A stretch of 64,000 nucleotides of DNA from Annona cherimola (taxonomy: Eukaryota; Streptophyta; Magnoliopsida; Magnoliales; Annonaceae). The stretch spans positions 12,563,764 to 12,627,763 of the forward strand of contig CM059972.1 in assembly GCA_030490835.1 (NCBI GenBank), in the 5' to 3' direction. The notes under the pieces are model-generated. The model searched no databases. It saw only the letters and a program-made list of their open reading frames with translations, and had not been told where the DNA came from. This document shows positions 11,091 through 20,369 of this stretch, piece after piece. Within the stretch, counting starts at the first letter, position 1. Each line of letters opens with the position of its first letter. The position numbers were made by a program, and so were the translations under genes.

Positions 11091-11113
11091 TTGAAATGGC
11101 ATTCTCGAAATTT
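11091..11113 (+). promoter_or_regulatory. Upstream block shared with PME2
   Basis: This is the PME3 copy of the GAAATGGCATT plus TCGAAATTT block seen at 4670-4693. It lies about 100 bp upstream of the PME3 TATA box. Confidence 0.45.
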
Positions 11114-11210
11114 CCAGATATAAACAGAAGTATTAGTAGGCTACGTTAACAAGAATCTGTTCCCGAACCAACCAACGGTTTTTCGTTGTCTTTATGAGAA
11201 CACAAAACGC

Positions 11211-11217
11211 TATAAAA
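11211..11217 (+). promoter_or_regulatory. TATA box of PME3
   Basis: TATAAAA lies 76 bp before the ATG at 11287. Position and sequence fit a plant core promoter, and this supports the downstream ATG over the longer open frame that starts upstream. Confidence 0.7.
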
Positions 11218-11286
11218 CCCCCGGTATATTCATTATCAATATGCCATGCATGCAGCTCGGGCCGATCCATCGCTTCTTCCCTTGAC

Positions 11287-14200
11287 ATGGATCCAAACCG
11301 TCTGATTTCTGTCCTTGTCCTCGCCACCGCTCTTCTAGCCGTCGAGTCCACCACTGATGTCGAATTTCCAGCCGACCTCGCCGACCTCGACCGTTGGATT
11401 GCCACCAACGTCAAGGCATTCGATGCTCGGGTTGCCGAGCTTGAGAACGGCATCGACGCCCAGCTCGAGAGGATGGTGGTCGCGGCGGAGAAGAGGAAGC
11501 GGGTCATAACGGTGAGAAAGGACGGGACGGGTGATTTCAGGACGGTAGCGGAGGCGGTGAACAGCGTTCCGGCCGGGAACAAAGTTCGCACGGTGATAGA
11601 GATTGGGGCAGGGTTGTACAAGGAGAAGATAATGGTGGATCGATCACGGCCGTTCATCACGTTCTATGGCCAGCCGAAAGCGATGCCGACCCTCACCTTC
11701 GATGGCACAGCTGCCAAGTACGGAACTATTGACAGCGCTTCTGTGGCTGTGGAGTCAAACTATTTCATGGCAGTCAATATCATCTTTGAGGTAATTCTTG
11801 GTCATCCCCATAGACCCATCTTTACCCAATTGCCATTTGAAATCTCTCTCCAAACTCCAAAGTGCAAACATACTTGAGTATGATATTTGGAGTAACGTTG
11901 TCTTATTCGTAACCCAAAATATTGTCTCTTACCAGTACTCCGCTCGCTGCCAAAAAAAAAAAAAAAATCACCTAGGCAACAGTTTTATACAGCAACATGA
12001 AATTTTACTGCATATAGCATTATTTTATATAGTCCACACGTTTTAGCATCTAATTTCGTATATGTCGTAAACAAGATTGCTTCAATGAAACTACTTTTCT
12101 ACCTAATCTCTTTCATTTTGAATGTTTTAATGATTAATAGAAAATCTGTTTTATCTATTATATTTAGCATCATTTATAATATCTTAGAAACCCTTTAATT
12201 TATATAATATTACTGTGCATTGATCTTATTTACAAATGTATAAAATTAATGTAATAAAATAATTTAATGTTAGAAATTAACTTTAAAAACTGCATTTTTA
12301 ATATCTAAACTATCTAAAATATGATTTTTATGTGGATGGATGATTCTATAAAATATGATTACATTCTAATATATATGTAAATAAATTTAAACATTTTTAT
12401 CAATTTATACATGAACATACCCAAATTTTAAGCAAATGTAGCTTATGCACATATGTGATTTGGATAAGGTTTAATCTCTTGGATAAACAAATGATGTTAG
12501 ATACAACAAATGAATTAAATTTTATATCAACCATAAAAAAAACTAAAACTTTGAAGGGATTACATTGAACAGCTTTCATATAACTTGACTACATACAAAC
12601 GAGCTCGTATAAAAAATTATGACAGTTTTGATTTAAGCATATACTACAACTTATATGCTGGCGGTGAATTGTCCACTACTTTTATAAGGGTGTGTTTGAC
12701 ATTCGTATAATCCAAAAAATTTTCTTCTTTACAAATATTTTATATTGTAATCATTTCTTTACATTTTTCTATATAACTATCATACTTTTTAGTTATTTTT
12801 CCACAACTATCTATATAACTATATTATATATTTTAACTTTATCATATTTTCTCTTCATTATTACCTCTATCTTATCACATTACCTCTCTTATTCAGAAAA
12901 TTTTTTATTTAAAATTTTTATTAAATACTAAACCTCCTACATGCAACTATTTCTATAGTACATGCAACAAACATGTTTTACCAACTTTTCTTGTTGTGAT
13001 TAACTTTTTTTTTTGTTTTCAGCGCAATAATTTATTTGGGTCATGTTAAGCAAAATCTAAAACTTTTTCAACTAAAAATTTTTAATCTAAAACTTTTTAC
13101 TTTCTACAAATATTCTATTTTTTAATTATTTCTTCATATTTTTCTATAGAAATATCTTACTTTTTAAATTATCCTACTTTTCAATCATTTCTACACAACT
13201 AACTTATATATTTTAACTTTATTTTCTTTAGTCTTTATCATTAACCCTATCATATCACATCATTTTCTATCAATTTAAAAACCTTTATATTAAAAACTTG
13301 TCATCTAAAATTTTTATCATTTTTCAAGCATACTTTTAAATGAAAAATTTTGGGTGTAAAAGTTTTTGAAATGGAAGAAAATGATGTGATATAATAGGAG
13401 TAATGATGGAGAGTAAAAAGAAAAAAGTTAAAACAAATAGGCCAGTTATACGGGTATATATGTGGAAATGATTGAAAAGTAGAATACTTGAATAAGAAGA
13501 TGTGAAGTAATACTTAAAAATAAAGTAATTGTGAAGAGTGAAAACTTTTTATTAAAAAGTTTTATCCTTTACCAAAATTGGAGCTTGTTAGTATACATTA
13601 TGATGTATTTTAGTCTAAAATATATCATTTATTTATTTATTTTTATAATTAATTATATTTTTAAATGTTTTCTTTGTAAACATGTTTTTCTAATTATATT
13701 TAATTTATATACTAAGTTTTGCCATTTTACAATATTTTATGTATCTATTTTTTATTTTTTTAAAATTATCAATTTCAGGGGCATTTAAGTCATTTTTCAC
13801 TACTTAAAAATTTGATTTTAAAAAATAAAAAATAAAAAATAAAAATATTTTAAAATGTTAAAACTTATTATATGAATTAAATATACTTAGGAAAACATAT
13901 CTAGAAAGAAAAATTTTAAATATGATTAATTATAAAAATAAGTGAATGATGTGTTTTTGCCTAAAATACTTGACGATGTATATAATCAAGCTCCACCAAA
14001 CATGCCGTTAGTATTATCATTTTAAAATTTTGCTTCTTTTAGAACTCTGCTCCAGAGCCTAAGCTTGGAGAACAAGGAGCCCAAGCAGTGGCAATGCGGA
14101 TAGGTGGAGACAAGGCAGCTTTCTATAACTGCGCGTTCTACGGGTACCAAGACACACTCTGCGATCAGATGGGCCGTCATTTCTTCAAGAACTGCTTCAT

Positions 14201-16195
14201 TCAGGGCACTGTTGATTTCGTCTTCGGCAATGGAAGGTCCATTTACTTGGTACTTTCTCTTAATTCTCTCTGCTGGCTTAGTCATGCCATCAACTGAATC
14301 TGCAGACTTAACTCCTGTCTGATATAATGTATATATCTCATCTCCTGTGGTATGCACCCAGAACTGTGAACTGCATTCGGTGGGAACGGGCGAAATTGCC
14401 ATCACAGCACAGGCGAGGAAAACCGTAGCAGACAAGAGCGGTTTCTCGTTTGTCCATTGCAAAATCACCGGCACCGGCAATGTGTTCCTCAGCAGGGCGT
14501 GGATGCAGAGGTCCAGGGTTGTGTTTGCATACACATACATGGGCAGCCTTGTAAACCCAAAAGGATGGAATGACAAGGGATTCTCAGACCGCGACAGGTA
14601 TATATATAGAATCTTTCATTGCCAACCAATCAAGGATCATACAAGTCCAAAATCAACTGATGTACAAGAAACATAGGTAGACAGCCCCACCAAGAAGTAG
14701 TCCCTATTGGGACTGACACTGCAAACATAACCAACCATTGAGCTTCTTCATTTTATGATTTAAGTACATGCACGTATTCCACAAATTGGAAATGCCTGGC
14801 TTTTATTTTGATTTCCTGAAGGATAGTACCCACCGCATACAGAACCGGGCATTCATCATTCAGAAAGCCAATCAATAGCAGTGAATTGCTTTCTACCCCC
14901 CAGTCTAATCCATACCTGATCGCCAATTCCTCCATGGTGACTAGGTTAGTGATACCTTTCATTTTCTAGCATTGGACTGCTAGGAAGACACCCCTTGAGT
15001 CTCTGAGAACAGCCCCGATTTTTGTACACCTTACTCATGGTGCCTCCTGCTGTCCATATTGATCTTCAAAATGTTTCCTTCTGGTTTGTAACACCTCGTC
15101 TTCAGGCCAGCTTCAAGCAAGCTTGTTTCTCCTAACCCGATTACTGAGTTATAGCATTGCAAATATGTCCTGCACCAGTACATTACATTGCCAAACTCAA
15201 GTTGGGGTCCCCCTTCCTCAAACTGTTTCTTAGAATCTAAGTTCTCCATCAGAACACAATTAATAGGGTCAATCTGTCCCCTTCCATTGAGGTTGCAAGT
15301 TGCCGGTAGATGCAACTGTTGGCCATCCTGGGAGTCCATATGTTCCTGCTATGAACCATTTGTTCTCTCTTAGATATTATCCTTTCACAACGCATTTGTG
15401 TTCTCTTTGTATTTCCTGCACAACAGAAAACTAGGATCCACGCTTACGCCTCCTTGGATGAGATTAATTTTTGTGGGTAAGGCGTCCCTGAAGAGTCTCC
15501 AGCCAAATACCTTGATTTTTGCCGGAATTTTTGCTTTCCATATCTGTCTGTACACTTTATTATCTGGTTCTCTTTCACTTCCAGCTTTGCAGCTAGGATG
15601 ACCTGCAAAAGAACAGAGTTTAGTTTTTATCGACCTATAAACCGATTAAACTTGGAAGAGTCTATCCACCTCTCTCTCCCAAAACTAGGTGTCTGCGTGT
15701 TGATGTATTGGAATTGGAATCAAGTAAATCTCCCGCCATCCCATTTCTCCCACCGCAACTAGTATCGTGCATGTCCTTTTTCCATGTTCCCAGTGACTGA
15801 TCAACGAAACTAATTTGGCGTCAGTTATGTACGCTGATTTCTGATTGCCTCCCTTGTCCATTTGTCATGAAAGAATTGAACCGTCTGCCCATCCCCGATT
15901 CTCCACCTCCCCCACTCATGATATTTCTACCAATTCCTTAGGATCATGACCTGATCGTGTCGGCAGAAAATAAAGATTTGAGCCCATGTTATCGGTTCAT
16001 GAGAAGTTTTTTTCTTTTAATTTTCGATTTTTCAGGACCGTTTATTATGGGGAGTATAAGTGCATGGGACCAGGGTCGAGCACCCAGAAACGCGTACGCT
16101 ATGGTAGGATCCTGAACGACAAGCAAGCAAAACCCTTCATCAGCACTACATTCATCCGCGCTGCCACATGGCTGCTCCCGCCTCCCAAGCTATAG
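11287..16195 (+). CDS. Pectin methylesterase, PPME1-like, transposon-enlarged gene (PME3)
   Basis: This is a secreted pectin de-esterifying enzyme. Exons are 11287-11790, 14043-14249, 14362-14597 and 16036-16195, joining to 1107 bp (368 aa) with GT-AG introns and the same phases as PME1. Visible features are an N-terminal signal segment, [19 protein letters not shown] with GRHFF, DFVFG, and a terminal WLLPPPKL. All catalytic blocks are present. The block normally reading LGRAW or LGRPW reads LSRAW here, with glycine replaced by serine next to the catalytic arginine, and this could alter activity. Intron 1 is 2252 bp and filled with MITEs. Intron 3 is 1438 bp and carries an antisense LINE fragment. 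A hAT element lies directly behind the stop codon, so the 3' untranslated region is displaced or replaced. The gene still looks functional in its coding part. Confidence 0.88.
12085..12600. repeat. Foldback MITE, family A, in PME3 intron 1
   Basis: The copy carries the family A interior in inverted order relative to 9232-9812 (for example AACTATCTAAAATATGATTTTTATG and TAATGTAATAAAATAATTTAATG). Its inverted ends contain TTTTAATGATTAATAGAAAA and a matching right block. It lies wholly inside intron 1. Confidence 0.6.
12688..12945. repeat. AT-rich MITE, family C
   Basis: The element begins GGTGTGTTTGACATTC and continues with ATCATTTCTTTACATTTTTC and TTATCACATTACCTC, ending TACTAAACC. The same ordered blocks occur at about 13045, 53962, 58830 and 62988. 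The ends resemble the GTGTTTGG type common in plant MITEs. Confidence 0.55.
13045..13575. repeat. Large inverted repeat made of two family C copies
   Basis: A family C copy (about 13045-13345) is followed directly by a second copy in opposite orientation (about 13345-13575). The arms share AATTATTTCTTCATATTTTT-like and CATTTTCTATCAATTT-like blocks. The intron RNA could form a hairpin of more than 200 bp, though the pairing is imperfect. Confidence 0.55.
13590..13975. repeat. Foldback MITE, family B2, in PME3 intron 1
   Basis: The left end reads ATGATGTATTTTAGTCTAAAAT and its inverted partner near 13940-13980 reads CCTAAAATACTTGACGATGT. The interior has the family B core (CTAAGTTTTGCCATTTTAC against GTTAAAACTTATTATATG). 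A sister copy lies at 31035-31415. Confidence 0.6.
14740..15600 (-). mobile_element. Decayed LINE 3' fragment, antisense in PME3 intron 3
   Basis: Minus-strand reading in mixed frames shows a zinc-finger RVT (zf-RVT) region (15560-15420; [16 protein letters not shown]) followed by an RNase H region (15090-14740), with LKINMD, then [16 protein letters not shown], then [10 protein letters not shown] and [12 protein letters not shown]. This order is that of the C-terminal part of plant LINE reverse transcriptases. Stops and frameshifts break it throughout, so it is a fossil. It lies opposite to PME3 and is spliced out with intron 3. Confidence 0.75.
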
Positions 16196-16203
16196 ATACA
16201 AGA

Positions 16204-17120
16204 TAGGGGTGTAAATAGGGTTGGGTTCAACCCGAGCCCGCATCAACCCGAACCGATTTATACCATGGTTGGGTTGAGGTTTTGGAAATTTGGTTTTTAA
16301 AAAATGGGTTCAACCCGACCCGATTTTAAAAATGGGTTGGGTTGGGTTAGGGGTCAGTCGACCCGACCCGACCCGATTTCATAAGATATGTATTTACATA
16401 TATTTATGAGAGTGTATTTCATTCATATTGCTTAGATATTTAAATAAAATTGTGTTGAGTTTGGAAATTTGTTTGACTATTTGGTTGTCAAATGTTGTTT
16501 GAATTTATTTGGTTTGGAAATATATTTGGTTAATTAGTTATGAAATTGTATTTGGATTATTTGGTTATATTGCGTCGTAAATAGGTTGTTTAGATATTTG
16601 CTCGCATTGGTGATTTAGAATAACATAACAGGTCAACTGAGAACTTAAGATGTTTGTAGCTTTGATTGGAAGCCAACTAAGAAGGTAAGTAAGACTATAA
16701 TATTCATTTTTCTATTTTGCATAATTTACTGTAATAATTTTACTTAGCTTTCACTTTTTGACTTGCAGAAGACATCGATTGCTCAAAAATACAAAAACGA
16801 AAAAACGAATCAATTACTAAACTTATCCTCCACTTTTGAGCTATGTAGAACTTTTATTGGTACTTATTGTTTTTATAATTATCATTATTTTTATTATTTT
16901 AAAAATTCAGGTGAACAAAACTTTAACTAGCATTGATAACATGTGTAATCTATTAGTCCGATTTCTAACCCGAACCGAACCGATTTGAGGTGGGTTGAAA
17001 TAGGGTTGGGTTAAGATGTGAAAAATAGGGTTGAAAGTAGGGTTGGGTTGTGATTTTACAAGGTGGGTTAGGGTTGTATTTGTGCCAACCCGAGTCAACC
17101 CGACCCGATTTACACCCCTA
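16204..17120. mobile_element. Non-autonomous hAT element 1, inserted right after the PME3 stop codon
   Basis: The terminal inverted repeats are TAGGGGTGTAAAT and ATTTACACCCCTA. The 8-bp target duplication ATACAAGA is perfect (16196-16203 and 17121-17128). Subterminal sequence is rich in GGGTTGGGTT and AACCCGACCCGA. It is 917 bp long and encodes no transposase. The left target copy begins at the first base after the PME3 TAG. Confidence 0.9.
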
Positions 17121-17343
17121 ATACAAGATGGGGGTATATACAGCAGCCGGTTGTGTAATATATATAAAGCTAATGGGAATTAGATATGGTGTGTGATGAT
17201 TCACTTCATACTGTTACGTACATGAAAGGATAATCGTAATCTTTTTAAAAATGTCAAGAAAACCATGTAATTCGAATTAATGAAGTGCGCTTACGTGATA
17301 TATGTGAATTCGTAAGTATCACAGTTCTATGTCCGAATATTCT
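17121..17343 (+). other. Displaced 3' flank of PME3
   Basis: Sequence resuming after the hAT target duplication (GATGGGGGTATATACAGC onward) is probably the original PME3 3' untranslated region or terminator. Transcripts must either read through 0.9 kb of hAT sequence to reach it or end inside the element. Confidence 0.45.
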
Positions 17344-17352
17344 TCATTTTGT

Positions 17353-17530
17353 TGGCTTTTTGCATTTAAAACTTTCTAACTTTGACTATTTGCATTTTAA
17401 ACTCCTGACTTACTTTGGCTGTTTGCATTTGAAATCCAGAAAATTTTGTTTTTTTTGTGTTTTAAACCCTGACCGGTTACGGTGTTTAAAACTGCCGTTG
17501 AAACGCGCAAAGGAAAACTATTTGCCCAAT
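17353..17530 (+). repeat. Left terminal inverted repeat of the Pack-MULE
   Basis: The terminus contains three spaced copies of a TTTGCATTTNAAA-type motif. It pairs with the right terminus over about 150-175 bp with scattered mismatches and small gaps. Confidence 0.75.
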
Positions 17531-17540
17531 GATAATTTTA

Positions 17541-17880
17541 AAATGACATGAATAACCTTCACGTCTTTAGCTATGGCGTGTTCCAACTGAGCAAACACCA
17601 GGTCATTCTCTTCCCCGTTTTCCAGCATACCAAAAGCCGCAATCCTTTCACCAACCACTGCCTTCCTCTTTCGATACCATCGAATTTGCATAAACAAAAC
17701 CAGCAGCCATGAAAAAAACCTCGATCTACTAATAACCTTTCCAATACCAAAAAAATTCAGTTCCCTTTTTATTTTAGCAGCAGTAAAAATTCCAAAGATG
17801 ACTTCAACCAATCTCCATTAAAGGCAATAGCAACCAAGGTCTAATTGTGAACCATCCCTCTCTCTACCCACCAGTAGCTA
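17541..17880. other. Pack-MULE cargo of unknown origin
   Basis: This is captured sequence next to the left terminus. On the minus strand an open stretch includes KRKAVVGERIAAFGMLENG, which I cannot assign to a family. It may be the far end of the captured trihelix gene or a second captured gene. Confidence 0.35.
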
Positions 17881-17884
17881 CAGA

Positions 17885-18089
17885 TTTTTGATTCCATGGG
17901 TTTAGCCACTAATTCAAGCAATCCTGGCAGTCGGTCACAATATCGTAATTCCGGTGGAAGAAAGCATCATTGACGTCTGTGATGCTAGCCAACTGCTTCT
18001 CCTTGATGGGAAGAACAATGGCAACCATCGGCAGCAACGTGGCGATCAGTAAGGTAGTGGAAGAGTGAGAGGCAGTGGTGGGGAGGGCT
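17885..18089 (-). pseudogene. Captured trihelix fragment, downstream part
   Basis: The minus-strand reading from 18089 gives a short open stretch containing VLPIKEKQ and then DAFFHRNYDIV before a stop. In ASIL-type trihelix proteins a basic QKR patch and an FRRNYSAV-like block follow the DNA-binding domain in this order, so this is probably the continuation of the fragment at 23357-23642, now separated by the copia element. The match is short, so this assignment is less certain than the domain itself. Confidence 0.4.
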
Positions 18090-18470
18090 GATGGAAATTG
18101 AATTGAAAGAAATTTATAAGACTGGTTAAAATAGAAGGGAGGAGAGTAAATAATCTAGGGAGAAAGAACATTTTATTAACAGGTTATATTGATACAAATA
18201 CAAAGGCTCTCTTCATAAAACCATCTCACATTACATTCATGGCCTTCTATTTATACATTTCAAGATTGGTTAGCAGAGAAAAAATCAAGCTGAATTTTTG
18301 TTGAAATGTTTAGCTGTCATTTGCAGATTTCTCTGACTTTTTTTGGCCTATAGAAATTTCTGGACATGTATTACCGACGTCCAAATTGCTGTTGTCGGCT
18401 CATGCATCATTATTAAATTTTGTCGACAAGCAGATTAATCCAGATTTTTCTGGAGTAGATATTTTCAACA
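18090..18470 (-). mobile_element. 3' LTR of the Ty1/copia element
   Basis: On the minus strand it starts TGTTGAAAATATC at 18470 and ends CCATCA at 18090, giving a 381-bp LTR with TG/CA ends. A purine-rich tract (TAAGGAAGAG) precedes it, as required to prime plus-strand synthesis. The matching 5' LTR is not visible at the other end of the element. Confidence 0.7.
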
Positions 18471-19517
18471 CTCTTCCTTAATCCAGAGAAATTTATAACA
18501 CCAAGTTGTTCTCTGAATTTGAAATATTTCTCCTTAGAATAACTTTGGTGAAGATGTCAATCTCTTGCTCGTCTGTTCTGCAAAACTGTAGTTGAATTTC
18601 GCCTTTCTCTAAGAGTTTTCGAATGAAGTGATAACAAATATCAATGTGCTTTGAATGACCGTGGAAGACTGGATTCTTAGTCATGGTGATGAATATCATA
18701 TTATCACAAAAGATAGTTGTAGGAGACTTCACTTCATAGTGCAGATTTTGTAGAATTTTTCTCGGCCATACTACTTCACATGTTGCACTTGTTGCTACGA
18801 CGTATTCTTCTTTAGCTATAGATAGTGCCACTATACTTTGCTTCTTTGATGACCAAGAGATAATATTGGATCCAAGAGAAAAAAATATAATCACTCGTGC
18901 TTTTCTGATCATCAATACAACCAGCTCAATTACTGTCTGTATAACCGGTTAAGCTAAGGTCTTCTCCTGACTTGTATAGAATACCATGATTTTTTGTACC
19001 TTCGATGTATCTTAAAATTTTCTTCGCAACTGCAAAATGTAGCTTGCGTGGTTTTAATATATATCTTGAAATGATACTAACGGCATGCACTATATCTAGT
19101 CTAGCGTTGGTTAAATATATAAGAGATCCAACTAGGTTGCGGTAAATCATCTCGTCCATTTTTCTTTTTCATTCATTGCTATTGGTGTGGCCATGGACTT
19201 GCAGTTAATCATGTTAAATTTCTTTAATATATTACCTGCATATTTTTCTTGGGAGATAAATATCATTCCTGGATATTCTTTTACTTGCATACCAAAAAAA
19301 TATTTTACAATACCGAGATTTGTCATCTCATATTATTGCATCATAGTTATCTTAAAATTTGCAACCATCTGTGGACTGGTGCCCATATAGATAAGTTCAT
19401 CAACATATAAGCATAAGATAAGAAAATCTCGAGCTCCTTATATTTTTATATAGAGTGACGACTCATTTGGACTTCTTATAAAATCATGTTGAAGAAGATA
19501 ATTATTAATATTGCTAC

Positions 19518-20369
19518 TAGGGGTGTAACTTGGTACCGAGTTAGTTCGAACCCACCTGATTCGACCCGGTTTTAGAACCAAATTTGGGTTCTGTTTTTAA
19601 AAATTTTTCAAATTAGACCCGGTTTAAACTTGACCCGAGAAAATCCAAAACCAATACCAGGTTTGCATCAACTTGGTATCAAAACCTGACCCAGTCTGAG
19701 CCCGATATTCTCCTTAATTTGTTGAAATAATTATATTTAATTATGCATTAAGTATTTCAATTATAATTATGATAAAAGTTATTCTATATAATCGTAACCT
19801 AATTAAACTATAAAAAATTTATTATAAAACTTAAATGTTATATATATTTGTACATAAAAGTTGAATATATTACATATATATTAAATTTATTTACAAATAA
19901 TTATAAATATATCAACTCTTTAAAATTATTGCATCTATCAATTAACTAAGAAATATATAAGTTCCACTTTTATTAAACTTTAGATAACAATTTAATGTAA
20001 TCTTATTTATTTTTTTTACCTTGATTATTATGTGTAAATTCATTATGTTCATTGTATTTAGAATTATCTTTTAATTAAAAGATCACTTGCATCAAAACCA
20101 AAGATATCATAGATCACATAAATATATTTACGTGTAAATTATTCATGTGCGAATGCAATAATGTTTAAAAAATTCGTTATCTCTATGATAATTTCAACTT
20201 ATATTGATTTGAGAGTGATTCAAATTTCAACCTAAAACCAACACAAACTCGGTCTGAACTCGACCCTAACCCGAATTCTAATATTAGGGTTTGGGTTCAT
20301 CTAAATCCAGCAGGTTTAGGGTTTTGGTTCACTCAAATCCAGTACAACCCGACCCGAGTTGCACCCCTA
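19518..20369. mobile_element. Non-autonomous hAT element 2, nested in the copia reverse transcriptase
   Basis: The ends are TAGGGGTGTAACT and AGTTGCACCCCTA, flanked by ATTGCTAC and ATTACTAT (6/8, both changes transitions). The reverse transcriptase reading frame stops at one edge and resumes at the other, so the insertion point is clear. Size is 852 bp and no transposase is encoded. Target-site decay shows it is older than hAT elements 1 and 3. Confidence 0.85.

Noticed and set aside
18085..18089. AGGGC as a possible copia target duplication (also seen near 23447)
   Set aside because: The second occurrence lies inside trihelix coding sequence beyond the visible end of the element, and five bases recur by chance.
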